Made by a program: the position numbers and the translations under genes. The notes beneath the pieces were generated by a model that had not been told where the DNA came from, ran no database searches, and was given only the letters and a program-made list of their open reading frames with translations. Shown here piece by piece: positions 12,180 through 22,709 of a stretch of 64,000 nucleotides of DNA; the first letter of the stretch is position 1; every line of letters begins with the position of its first letter. This DNA is from Epiperipatus broadwayi (lineage: Eukaryota > Onychophora > Udeonychophora > Euonychophora > Peripatidae), in NCBI GenBank assembly GCA_028023455.1, contig JAQFVV010012397.1, positions 2,037,501 to 2,101,500 of the forward strand, written 5' to 3'.

Positions 12180-12720
12180 TTTACCTTGCCATGTGGCCAC
12201 ACCACAAATGTCTCATCAACATATCAAAGCCACACTTTAGGTGGGCATGGAGTAGTATTTATGGCTGTGGTTTCAAGTTCTTCCATGTAAATGTTGCTGA
12301 GCAAGGGTGACAGTGATGATCCCATGGCCATCCCTTGATTTTGTTGGAAAAATTCTGTTATATTGAAAGTATGTTGTTGTTACACAGAATGTTAATAATT
12401 CCATTATACTATCAATAGGTAGAGCTGTTCTACTTTGTAGACTATTATCATCATATAACCTTTTCCTTACAATAGACAATGCTTCATCACGTGATACATT
12501 TGTAAACAGACTTTCCACATCAAAGCTTACCAATAGGCCAGTTCTTTCCATTTTCATGTTAATTCTACAAAGTGCTTAGAATCCCTGATGAAAGACAATG
12601 TCCTGTATGCCAATGGACTAAGATATTCGAGAAGAAATCTTGACAAATTTTGACAGGGTGAATTTTGTCTTTATGGATTTTAGGCAGTTCATACAGGTGA
12701 GGAATCTTGCTGAAATACAA
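12180..12720 (-). pseudogene. Penelope-like reverse transcriptase fragment
   Basis: Minus-strand reading gives ELPKIHK near 12690 and, at 12273-12557, LLVSFDVESLFTNVSRDEA and MELLTFCVTTTYFQYN, both diagnostic of Penelope RT. After a frameshift near 12350 it continues with QGMAMGSSLSPLLSNIYMEE (motif B) and then YVDETFVVW. The catalytic YVDD is therefore YVDE, with a stop codon just before it. At least two frameshifts and the active-site change make it inactive. A gap near 12180 has lost about a dozen residues before the next fragment. Confidence 0.85.
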
Positions 12721-12879
12721 AGTTAATTTTCTTTTTTCTAATTACTAACCTGTGTTGTCTATTTGTGTGTTATTACTAACAAGTTGTTTGTATTTGAAAA
12801 GTTTAAATAAAGTTTAAAATTTTCTCTACATTCAACATTCACTCATAAATGATGGAAATAGTCCAATATATTACATCTT

Positions 12880-14660
12880 ATAATATACCATCATTACAAA
12901 CCTTCAGACAAATAGAAAAAAATAATATTTTTGAGGATAAGATTAAAGATTCTATCTTTTTAACAATATTCTCACAAGGATTTATACAGTGTATAGGATA
13001 AAATCCATATTTTTGAATGATTTAATAAGAAAGCTTATTAGAAGAAATTTTTAATATTTCTTAAAGAAAAGTAATTTCTAAAATTACTTAATTCGAATAT
13101 ATTTTCATATTCTATAAAGATCATTCTAATTGGAGTTTTAAATATAAAGAGTGTTTCAAAAAAGCATTTTTAAAATTAAATTAATGAACTTTACATTATA
13201 AAAAAAATGCAACATGAATAGAATACTGGTTTTATTGTAGGATATATAAAATGCACTTGTCTAGTCAAATATATATATATGTGAATAACAACTTTTTCCA
13301 AATGCCTTTAAAATTATATATAAGTTATATCTTCGAAATGGAATTATAATTGTTAATAAAAGAACTGTGTATAAAAAAAGTTGATATCTATATGCAAGGA
13401 GGAAACTAAACACCAACTTGATATCTCATATAATCTTCTTCAATGCATAACAACTAAGAAATTAAGAATTGTATCTTAGAAGGATTTTCATTTGCAAATT
13501 TCAGGAACATCTAGGACTAATACATTAACTTTTATAAATACCATTTAATTTTTAAAAATTATAATTGGTGAACATTAATCTCATTTCCTTTATCATTGAA
13601 TTCATTTCATTAAAGAAATGAATAAGAAGAGAAGATTAATAATTTTTAAATATTTTTTTATATATTTAATAAAAATTTAGATATGGTATAAGAAATATTA
13701 ACATGGGAAAGGTATCTAAATATAAAAGGGATAGAGTTAACTTAGAGGCAAGAAATTAAATTATTTTTCAATTTACATATTATTTTTTATGACATGACAC
13801 TACTTTGTACTAATTCAAATAGTCTAATAACCATTGTTTATTATAGTTGGATAAATGATTAACATTAGTATGAAATATATTCATATATTTTTTTTATTTT
13901 TTCTATTAATGATCAATAATTATATATAATCATTTTAATGGATGAAAATATTATATACAAATAATTAGATTATTATTTGTATAATCTAATTATTATATGA
14001 TAGTTTTAATATAGTAATCTTAATATTTAGATATATATTTTTTATATAAGTTATAAAATTATGTAGTGTTAAAAATTGAAAAATATATCTACTGTGGGTA
14101 AATAGAATATATTTATATTTAAAATATAAGATAGTAGATATATAAATAATTTTTATATATTATAAAGGTTAAATTATTTATTTGTTAAATAAATAATTAT
14201 TATGTTTTATATTAAACTAAATGAAGTCTTTAATTTGTTTTATTTATTTATTTGATTTTATAAGATAAGAACAAATATTTAATATAATAATCTTTATTGA
14301 TTATAGTAATAACTTCATGAAACCCATTTCAAAGAGTTAGTGAGATTTATTATTATTACTCTAGTATATTGATAGAAACCTCTGAAGAGAGTCAATTGTT
14401 AAATTTCCCTGAGTTTGAAATCTGAGTCTAATAGTTAAATCTATTAAGGTGATGATTGATTTGATGTGGTTTAGATATAATTTATTATTAATAATCTAAT
14501 AATAAATTATTTATTTGGAATAGGTATAGTTTTATATCAAAATTAAATCATATCATTCATGGCATCCTATATGAAAACCTTAAATCTGATTATAGTCAGA
14601 TGCGACTGTCTTAATTTATCTCGTTGAGAGGGTGCGTACCATTACAATATATATGCAAAT
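12880..14660. other. Very AT-rich, no recognisable feature
   Basis: Dominated by A/T runs, especially 13550-14290. No coding or repeat match found. Confidence 0.45.
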
Positions 14661-14662
14661 TT

Positions 14663-15158
14663 AATATAGTGAACATGCTAATAGCTTTAAACAAACTTTT
14701 CTGATAAATGCTGGAAGAGAAAGCATTCCCAAACTGTTTTTGCACTGATGGCTCTCTTTGGTGAGGGGTTAGGATATTCAGACCCTAGATCCAAAATACC
14801 AATTCAAGCACAAGATCTATCTAATCCTTAATTATTAAGTAGAAAATCTGAAATTTACACATATCTATATGTCTTTAAATTCAGCTATCTAACTTAAATA
14901 GCCATATGGAACTGAACTAAATTCAGATACGCCATATATTATTAATAGCATTATCAATATAACATCATCAAAGCCTCAAAAGCAAAACTATAATAGTAAG
15001 AAAATCAAGTCCAAATGTAGTATAATGAATATGCTAATAGCTCTAAACAAGCTTTTCCGATAAATTCCAGATAATTCTAGAAAGATATTTTAAATGCTTT
15101 TTCTTTCGGCATTTATCAAAAAAGCTTGTTTAAAGCTATTAGCATGCTCATTATATTA
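14663..15158. repeat. Three-armed foldback repeat
   Basis: The block atgctaatagctttaaacaa plus flanks occurs at about 14676 (plus), 15030 (plus) and 15110-15158 (inverted), so 15018-15066 and 15109-15158 form a hairpin. The part 14720-14830 resembles, on the minus strand, the decayed hammerhead repeat at 3.6 kb: cctca, then CCAAAGA in place of CTGAAGA, GAGC/GTGC and AAAA in place of GAAA. This reads as a ribozyme core eroded by transitions. Confidence 0.5.
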
Positions 15159-15281
15159 CCTTTGTAATACAAGTTTATTAAGTTAAGTCACATGATGTAT
15201 GATTTGATATTCTTAATATTTTTGAATTATAAATAATATGAAAGTGAAATTAAAATTTTACCTGAAATTGATATCTCTTAC

Positions 15282-15390
15282 CTGTAATTCTTCCAAGTTC
15301 AATAATTCTTTCACCTGCATAACCAGCTATATGTGAACCAAGACTGTGACCCACTAGATGGCAGTTTGCTGAATTGAGTTGAAATTGTTT
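15282..15390 (-). CDS. Pancreatic-type lipase exon with catalytic serine (partial gene)
   Basis: This 109-nt minus-strand exon encodes KQFQLNSANCHLVGHSLGSH then IAGYAGERIIELGRIT plus one base. GHSLG is the nucleophile elbow of alpha/beta-hydrolase lipases; the catalytic Ser codon is at 15343-15345. The acceptor is tctag at 15391-15395 and the donor is CAG/GTAAGA, with intron from 15281. The incoming phase is 0, which joins perfectly to the exon ending at 52557, and the outgoing phase is 1 inside Gly of the expected GLDPA. Family members hydrolyse triacylglycerol or phospholipid, usually as secreted enzymes. The next exon (catalytic Asp) was not found in 1-15281, so the gene continues to the left. 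Confidence 0.93.
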
Positions 15391-16246
15391 CTAGATTTTA
15401 TATATATATATATAACAGAAATAATGCTAGCTGAAATCTATATAAAATATCTGAAATGCCTTAAAACTATATTGTGTTAGTCTCATTCCCCCTTTAAATA
15501 AAGAATAGTCTGAATTTTTTTTTTAGATTTTCTATTCTTTATTTAAAAGAAAAGAGGAGTTGTAGCTTAAATAATATAGCGATAGGGTATTGTATTTAAA
15601 AAATTTAGGAGTCAATATCATATTGATTTATTTAGAAAAATTTAAATGTATTTGAATTTATAGAATTGCATTTATTTTTATAGCTTCCTTTTAAAATTAG
15701 GCAGAAATCTGGATATTGGATGCCAACAATAATCAATATCTGTAGATTCTAATCACTTATTTCTAGTTATATGACTTTCATTCATGCAGAAATCATTGTT
15801 AAGATAAAAATTGCAAATTATTGTATCTAATGAAATTTTGCTCTTATTAGATTATCCAGCAATGCCTTGAAATTTTGAATATAGAAATTTAGATCTAAAA
15901 TTAGTGAAGAATTCTTATATATTTAGTACCATACATAAAAAAATATGTATTATTTAGAACACTTCTGGTGTGTAAAAGCAACAACTATTATACAAAAAGT
16001 CAGAATATTAGTGTCACTATAATACGACTTGCATATTTTCATAATAAAAACTATTAGATTTTTATTCAGAAAATGCTGCTAGAGCAAAGATTACATAGTT
16101 CTTTATATTGATAGTTATTGAGCTATTTTTAGGCATTGATCTGAAACTTCATTTACAACATTTAACTGATAATTTAATTATGCTATAGCATTTCAAAATT
16201 ATTATGGACTCACTAGTCAGTCTCCCCCATGCTTCTCTGTAACATT
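15391..16246. other. Lipase intron, no other feature
   Basis: Start of the 37-kb intron 15391-52556 read from its 3' end. A short TA tract lies at 15402-15414, just upstream of the acceptor. Nothing else recognised. Confidence 0.5.
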
Positions 16247-16705
16247 CTGGTCTTAAGCCAATAAACATCGCATGACCACCTCCTCTTATGCTTGTGTATA
16301 ACTGTTGTAAAACAGGCAAAACTCACTATATATATTGCCACACACAGCAAGCTAGAGTAATCAATGGATGCCAGAAGGCTTGTGCATAAAATCCCCATCT
16401 AGTGCCTACTCATCCAACATCCCCAGACTAGTTTCTGGCTTATGGCCTTGGTCAGTGAGGAGCCATGGATATGAGAGAACTGCACCTAGATCTTAGGATC
16501 AAATGTAACCCTCCAGCAACCACCTTTTATCGCCATTTAACTACAAAACTATGAGTCTTAAAATTAAAACACCTTAATGTTTTCAATCCAAGTTCGTTTG
16601 CTTATATAGTCATATAGGTCTGAACCCAGTTCAGTAGCCATATATTTTGGTGTCTTTGGTTCTTTAATAACCATAGCCACCACTATCCTATTAGGCTGGT
16701 CTTAA
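16247..16705 (-). mobile_element. Complete circularly permuted hammerhead-repeat monomer
   Basis: One monomer of the retrozyme-like repeat. Both ends carry ctggtcttaa (16247-16256 and 16696-16705), giving a unit length of about 449 bp. In the tandem copy at 396-896 the two ends are joined head to tail in the middle of the sequence (near 500-520), so this copy is a circular permutation of the tandem unit. The hammerhead is at 16412-16470. The simplest model is insertion of a copy made from a circular or multimeric RNA. Confidence 0.75.
16412..16470 (-). ncRNA. Hammerhead ribozyme copy with inactivating core change
   Basis: Same 59-nt motif with CTGACCA in place of CTGANGA. Core residue G8, the proposed general base partner and essential for cleavage, is C here. 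Helix II keeps GGC/GCC, and GAAA, the UA-loop helix III and GTC are present. One distal helix I pair is lost. Expected to be inactive. Confidence 0.75.
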
Positions 16706-16709
16706 CTGG

Positions 16710-17400
16710 TTAATATACCTTTTTCACTGCTTGATGTTTGATCCCACCCCACCCAATTATAATCTTATTTTTCCCAATAGTTTTTTGTCTTAGATTAATT
16801 ATTCTTTATCACATGATCTGTTCACCTAGCCTTCTATTTTAGACTATAGCAACAATTTCTAAGGTACCAGCATTTCTCAAACCTTTGTTTTTTCTTTAAT
16901 TTTTTTAAGGATATTTCTTTTTAAGTTACAAATTAAATATTAATTATTGAAATTGTTTTCAAAAATAAGAAAAATTTTCATACATTTCTCACCAAAAATG
17001 GAGTGAAACAAAGCAGCACCAAAATAGAAATATATATATGAAGATACTAAAAACTTGGAATACTTGAACTTTTTTAATAAACCAACTCTCTTTTTTTTCA
17101 TTAACCAATCTTCATTCCAAGATATGATGTAATATAATGTATTGTTCATCTTAATTCTGAAGATAGCTGGGGTTTTTTCAATCAAAACACCAGAAATGGT
17201 GGTGGGGGGGGTGCCCATATTGCAAAAAAAAAAAGAGTTTATTAATGTGACCAAATGCAATACTGAAATAATAACTTAAACAATCTCCTGGGATGTATTT
17301 TATAAAAAACCAATTACTAGACAGTTGTGTAGTATTTTGTAAAAATGGCAGACATGTTTGTGCACTCCAGAAAAAACTAGAATTTATTCGAGAGATTGTT
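16710..17400. other. No recognisable feature
   Basis: The open frame on the minus strand at 16940-17260 has no motif and crosses homopolymers; I do not call it a gene. Confidence 0.45.
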
Positions 17401-17404
17401 TTAG

Positions 17405-17960
17405 ATCGCGCGCTGATAACTGTGGAATTTAATTAAGACATTGATGTAATGGCGATCAAAAATTCCAAGAAATATTTGCTGATTGCAAATATTTCTAGAT
17501 AAGAGACCGTGCCTTATTGGACAATGTTGCAGTTATCAGAAAGTGATAAGACTGGGTAACAACTACGCAGGGCAGTATTTGAGTAGGCAGTGATTTGAGT
17601 ACAACGACAGTAGAGATATCTTGCATCAGTGCTTGCAGTTAATGACCAGTGCCCAGTGGAAATGTAGTCTATGGGTGTAGCTGAAAGAGCCCACAGAGAT
17701 GGGGAGACTGCAACAGAGATATTGAGAGCATTCATGGGAGAGCATTTGTTGCAGACCATTCATTGGAGAGCATCCATTGCAGAGAATACAGTGTATTCAG
17801 AGCATTCGTTGCAAACCATTCATTGGAGAGCATTCGTTGCAGAGCATTTGTTGCAGACCATTCATTGGAGAGCATCCACAGCAGAGCATTCATTGCAAGA
17901 GAACATCTTGAGAATTGAACATAGTTATTTGCTGACCGCACAGTCAGACTTGCGGATATA
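17405..17960 (+). repeat. GC-richer repeat with a diverged minisatellite
   Basis: This stretch has a clearly higher GC content than its surroundings. From about 17730 to 17905 it is built of repeated words gagcattcgttgcaga and ccattcattgga in an irregular alternating order with a period of about 27-42 bp. A 96-codon frame across it simply translates the repeat (HWRA, AEHLLQTI repeats), so I do not call it a gene. Family unknown. Confidence 0.55.
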
Positions 17961-17964
17961 ACAT

Positions 17965-18670
17965 TGGCACAGTCAGACTGGTGGATAAAACAAGTTGTTT
18001 GAGAACTGCAGAAATTGAATCATTAAAAGCAATAATGGAATGAACAGGTGCTAGTTATATTTAATAAGGACTACAAAAACTAACATTTGAAGCAAGGAAA
18101 TAAAAAGAGAAAATAATAAAAAAATCTCATCAAAAAAATTCTATAATTAAAACACGTTTATATATAATAGTTTTATAAAGTTTCAAAAATTGAAATCCTT
18201 ACTTTTTTTGTTTATCTTTGCAAATTGAATAAACTTTTTAAATTATACTGAGTTTTTAAAGAATATTTTTTCAAAATAAAAATTTGAAAAAAATATTTTT
18301 TTTTACCATTGGATCTTGTAAAGATCAAAAATAATATTCTATGATTTAAATAAAAGTCGACTATGTATATGCAGTTAAAGCGTTTTTTAACCTTTTTATG
18401 CTCATTTTAATTTTGTTTTCTATCAAGTCATTAGACATTTGACTTTTACGACACAAACTTTGTCTGTAGTAAAGTGGAGGGTGGGTAATAGGATTAGAAA
18501 AAGAAAGGCAATTCTTTTTTTTTTATAACTAACACATTCATGACAAATATCAATCTCTAAGACTTTGCTAAGAGTTGTTAATTTTATATTATATTATTGC
18601 ATGCATTTTTATTATGAAAATTATAATTACTATAATGCGAATTTACTTTTTTAAAACTTTGCGTGGTGGA
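17965..18670. other. No recognisable feature
   Basis: AT-rich intronic sequence without matches elsewhere in the window. Confidence 0.4.
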
Positions 18671-18673
18671 TTG

Positions 18674-18753
18674 TTATAGTAAATCAATATAGTGCTAAAA
18701 ACGCTTTGTGATTATTGTGTTTTTAGCGCTATATTGTTTTACAATTACTATAA
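18674..18753. repeat. Short hairpin
   Basis: Arms 18674-18702 and 18719-18753 are inverted copies (ttatagtaaatcaatatag and its complement, with a short insertion in the right arm) around a 16-nt loop. Too short to assign; may be a small MITE remnant. Confidence 0.5.
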
Positions 18754-19027
18754 TGAAAAAATTAAAAATAATAAATGAATAAATACTTTTATCTTTAAAC
18801 ACAAAAATTTTAATTTTTTAATAAATCACAGTATTGAAATAGAAAAATTTGTTTTGATATGTTATATACATTTTTATACGAATGATTTTATATATACACA
18901 TATTTAAAACGTGGACTGAACAGTCTTAACTATACTATATCTTGTTCCAAGCTCATGTCATGTTAAAACATATATAGCATATAATAGCTCACATTTTACT
19001 GATAACATTGATTTCATTAGAATACAT

Positions 19028-19457
19028 CAGGGGTCCCCAACCTTTTCGCACTTAAGAGCACCTTCCATAATACCGGCCAGGTGGCGGGCACAATTTATTT
19101 TTTTCAACCAGATGGCGGGCACCATTTATTTTTTTCAACCAGGTGGCGGGCACCATTAATTTTTTCAATGTAAATTTATAGTTGGATATTGTTAATAATA
19201 CACATAATGTACAAAAAAATATTTATTTCAAAAATAAAATTTTAATATATAACTAATGTTTATATTTTTACGCTGTAAAAGTATAATATGTCCTATAATT
19301 TGATTACAATATAATACAATAATTTATAAGAAATTCTAAAAATTAAATTTATTTGTATCAGATAAATAATTTTTCAGCGTGTTTGGATAGCGGCGGGCAC
19401 ATGTAAAATGGTCTGCAGGCGCGATGATGCCCGCGGGCATAGGATTGGGGACTCCTG
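19028..19457. mobile_element. Non-autonomous hAT transposon (MITE) with 8-bp target duplication
   Basis: The 430-bp element begins CAGGGGTCCCCAACC and ends GGATTGGGGACTCCTG, hAT-type terminal inverted repeats. It is flanked on both sides by gaatacat (19020-19027 and 19458-19465), a perfect 8-bp target duplication as hAT transposases make. There is no transposase. Internally it has three 31-bp tandem units (19077-19168). Confidence 0.93.
19077..19168 (+). repeat. Three 31-bp tandem units inside the hAT MITE
   Basis: Units start at 19077, 19108 and 19139, each ccaggtggcgggcacc followed by an atttattttt run and caa. The word ggcgggcac occurs again once at about 19393, nearer the right end. Confidence 0.85.
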
Positions 19458-19559
19458 GAATACATATTGTTTATTGAAGTGTTTATTATTTTCAACATAC
19501 ATATATACAGTATATAATGTTTTCATGGTTTAACCTCGAAACTACTTTATATATATATA

Positions 19560-21745
19560 TATATTATAATGATACAGAGATAGTCACTTAACGTAATCTG
19601 CACTACAGGGCGCCATCTAGGCATTTGAACCTAGAAAAATTTATAAAGTAGGCAGATACGTAAGTCAAAAAAAAAATTTTTATTTTATTTTATATATTTT
19701 GATATCCGGTCATTAGCCCATGTCACTAGCTCAAGGAGTAGCAGAGATTAAATAATATAATAAATTCTTATCTAAGAATATATAAAAAAAGAATAAAATA
19801 AGCCACTGCCAGTAATTAACATACAAACATTTTTTTACGCACATATATATAAAATTTAACATTTTTATTTTAGTATGTTTATTTTAGATTTTAATTTGAT
19901 TTTAGAATTTAAATTTATATTTTAATTTTTATAATATTATAAGTTTACATTTTAATTAAGTTTGCACAGATGGATTTATGAAAGTTTGTTTTATAATGTT
20001 GAGTATAGATCGGTTACATAGATTACACGGTTAAAAACATTTCAAAAAAACATAACCGATCAAAATACAAAATCATTGATACCGCCAATTGCATAGGGAA
20101 TACAAGAAACCCACTGGTATTCATCATAAGACACCGCATTGACACCAATAACTTAAAAGACATCCGACATAAATACATCTTAGATACTCACAGTAAGGTA
20201 TCAGTTTTTACCGAATGTCTATATATTTTGATCAAATATGAAAACCAAAAACATAATCAACCGGTAATGAACCCATGCAAGTGTCTATACCCAACTTAAA
20301 TTTAATGCATCTTTATTTAGAGTGTGAGTATGAATAGACTACATAGATTTGCATTTGAAAAGAAAATATTCAATCCTTGTTTAACCTTAGGTCAAAGGTT
20401 CGCAGTCAAACCAAACTTCAATCCATCTGATATATCGATGTGTTCAATGTAATACAAATACGGCAGCACAATTAGGTTAAGAGAAGAAACTGCTTCTCAT
20501 CAGATAGGAATATTACATCTATCTGACGATGAGAGCAATAAAAAAAAACTCCATAGGAAGGAACTGCGGTCTCCATCTTATAATTGCTCCCATAGGCAAA
20601 ACGAGTGTGTGCGGCATACAATAGCAATTCTGCCCGTAGCGAATCTCATACTACATCTACCAATTACACCAATATATCCAATCCATTGACCTAATTCAAC
20701 TGCGAAACTAATAACCTAAGATTACCCTCCCCTAATATAACTTTACATATCTATATAGCCATTCACACCCGACTTAAGTTTAATATTTATATAGTTTAAG
20801 TTATTGAAAAACAGAAATCATAATAAAAACTTAAAAGAACAAAAAAAAAATGGACATGATTTTACAAAAGAAATACATCAAATAAAATTATACTTAATTA
20901 ATAAATAATTTAGTTTGGTCAGATAGGAATTTCTTTCTTTTTTTTTTTTTTAAATACGGAACAAGTTTAGAAGTAAAGTTCTTATTGTTTAGAAATGTTC
21001 ATTAATTATATATATTTAAAGCTGAGAGTTCAAAAAGTTCTTACGATTTCAAAATATTCCTTTTATCCGTTGTTTGCCATTTAAACGTGAATTATCACGC
21101 CGTCCTAAAGAGATTGGTATTCTGTTGGCCAATTTATTTATTCATCCGGAGGTCTTTTGCATTGGCTGGTCCTCAATGTAGAAAATGATGTCATTTCTTT
21201 TTTTTTAACAAAACTGAAGGGATTGAAGAGTGCGTCTTTTCAATCCCTTCTCCTTCAACTCCGCACTAACACATATAGTCACATCGTAATAACTAACTAA
21301 TAATTTCCAAACTTTTCCTTTTATATTACCTTTAGGATCCAATGGACATTACATCATCGTTGATGATGATCCTTCCGTTGAGGTCTGATTTTCCGATGGA
21401 TTTTTCTCATTCGCTATTAGTTTCTATTGTTTTCCTATCTGACTGTTGCTTATACATTTAAATGCCCAAAGGCTAGTTCACTTTGACTAATTAAAATAAT
21501 CATTTCCATTTCTGATTAATTAATGTGTTTTCCAAACTTAAAGATATTTTTATCTCTAAATCTTTTTGTTGAAAGATTTAGTTTTTCTATTTTTAATAAA
21601 GTTTTATTTTAATAATTTTTTTTTTATCTGTGCGATTTTATATATATACGAGTTTAAGATGATTTTTTAATTTTCAATTTTTAATTCTTAAAAAATAAAT
21701 TTTTATTTGCGAACTTTTATTTTTTTCATGTTTAATAATAAAACA
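19560..21745 (+). repeat. Unknown 2.2-kb dispersed repeat R, copy 1
   Basis: Matches 42200-44290 in inverted orientation across its length. Anchors include aatctgcactaca near 19596 against 44225; the maaccgatcaaaatacaaa block near 20055 against 43205; the ccattgacc...accaatatatcc block near 20670 against 43430; and the aggctagtt block near 21470 against 42460. It contains a perfect 12-bp hairpin (21216-21227 with 21239-21250). No conserved protein frame is present in both copies. No terminal signature was recognised; it could be a solo long terminal repeat or a non-autonomous DNA element. Confidence 0.7.
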
Positions 21746-21749
21746 CAAT

Positions 21750-22439
21750 GTAACATCGTCTGTGCCCGTTAAAATATATATATATAACATGCTTTTTTAT
21801 ATGTACAGTATGCATATGTACATTAAGATTATGGTATAAACAAAAATTAAAGAAAAAATAGTTATTAATAATAAATTGAGGAGACATATTTACATATGTT
21901 TTAATGAGTGCTTATTCACTCGTGCATTCACTGAAGCAATAAGAATATGCTCTGGATAATATTCTTTTATCTTCAGTAACTTTTTTCTCTTACAATAACA
22001 TTATAGTGGTCTTATTATCAAGAAATTAGGATCTCACTAATTCTTTTGATATTTTAAAATCAGCATCAACTTTAGTATGTTCTAAAATTTTGTAAAATGT
22101 TTAGTGATATGCTCAGAAAATAATTTAATTATGCAAAATGATATATATCAATTTTGAAACAGATAATAAAAAAAAAATGTATAAGAAAAAAATACTTAAA
22201 ACAATGTCCAAAACACTAGTATATATCTTGCAATTAGTCTGAGAAAATAAAAACATTGGATTATATTAATAAACATAAGCACGCTGAGATGGAAAAATAG
22301 CTATTGTTGCATTATAAAATTTATTTATAAATTTTACTTTATTTTTTTTTAAACATGATCATGTATAACATTCAGAGAAGGAAAAATGTCTTCTTGAATA
22401 TTATAAAATTTATGAATTTTAATAATTTTTTTGTTTATT
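21750..22439. other. No recognisable feature
   Basis: AT-rich intronic sequence between repeat R and repeat half A. Confidence 0.4.
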
Positions 22440-22670
22440 TTGAAACAGGGCTGAGTTCGATCCTTGTTTCAAAAAGTAAAATTTCTTGTATGTGTCGGTA
22501 TATAGCCCGATTAATAAAATTTATTTTTTTCATATTTATATTTCTTTTGTTGTATATAGATTTATAATTTTAAATAGGGATTTTAAAAAGATTAAAATAA
22601 ACAGAAGAAAGGGGGAAGGGTATGTGTGCTTGTTTTTTTTTTTTTGAGAACGCATGTATTTATTTGCTAG

Positions 22671-22672
<2 letters not shown>
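22440..22672 (+). repeat. Repeat half A, copy 1 (left side of A-TAA-B)
   Basis: More than 90 percent identical by eye to 30279-30508. It opens with a hairpin (gaaacaggg 22442-22450 with ccttgtttc 22462-22470, loop 11 nt) and ends at ttgctagata, immediately before a TAA microsatellite. LINE-A has inserted in that microsatellite. Confidence 0.8.
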
Positions 22673-22701
<29 letters not shown>

Positions 22702-22703
22702 AA
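22673..22703 (+). repeat. TAA microsatellite at LINE-A 5' junction
   Basis: Ten TAA-type units, one changed to TGA, directly before the LINE-A ORF1 start. It is the left remnant of the microsatellite into which LINE-A inserted. Confidence 0.85.
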
Positions 22704-22709
22704 ACAAAC

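Larger units (their letters stand above)
10971..12878 (-). mobile_element. Penelope-like element (RT + GIY-YIG), decayed, in inverted repeats
   Basis: The coding relic 11367-12720 is enclosed by 141-bp inverted repeats at 10971-11111 and 12738-12878 that are about 97 percent identical by eye. Inverted or permuted terminal repeats are a hallmark of Penelope-like insertions. The coding part reads on the minus strand from an LPKIHK motif near 12690, through the RT core, to a C-terminal GIY-YIG nuclease, so it is 5'-truncated but of the endonuclease-bearing class. Near-identical terminal repeats against a badly broken coding region suggest gene conversion between the arms or a late copy of an already dead template. 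Confidence 0.8.

Noticed and set aside
12835-12860. Possible hammerhead in the Penelope-like inverted repeats (ctcataaatgatggaaatagtc)
   Set aside because: Core differs from CTGANGA at two positions and no helix II can form.
15250-15281. Extension of the lipase exon to a later donor (CAG/GTAAAA near 15258)
   Set aside because: The CAG/GTAAGA donor at 15281 is stronger and leaves the phase needed for the expected GLDPA; the extension would add residues absent in the family.
17671-17961. 96-codon frame with repeated HWRA units
   Set aside because: The repeat is at DNA level with irregular period; no start context, splice sites or family match.
22355-22567. Small frame overlapping repeat half A
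   Set aside because: Not conserved in the second A copy.
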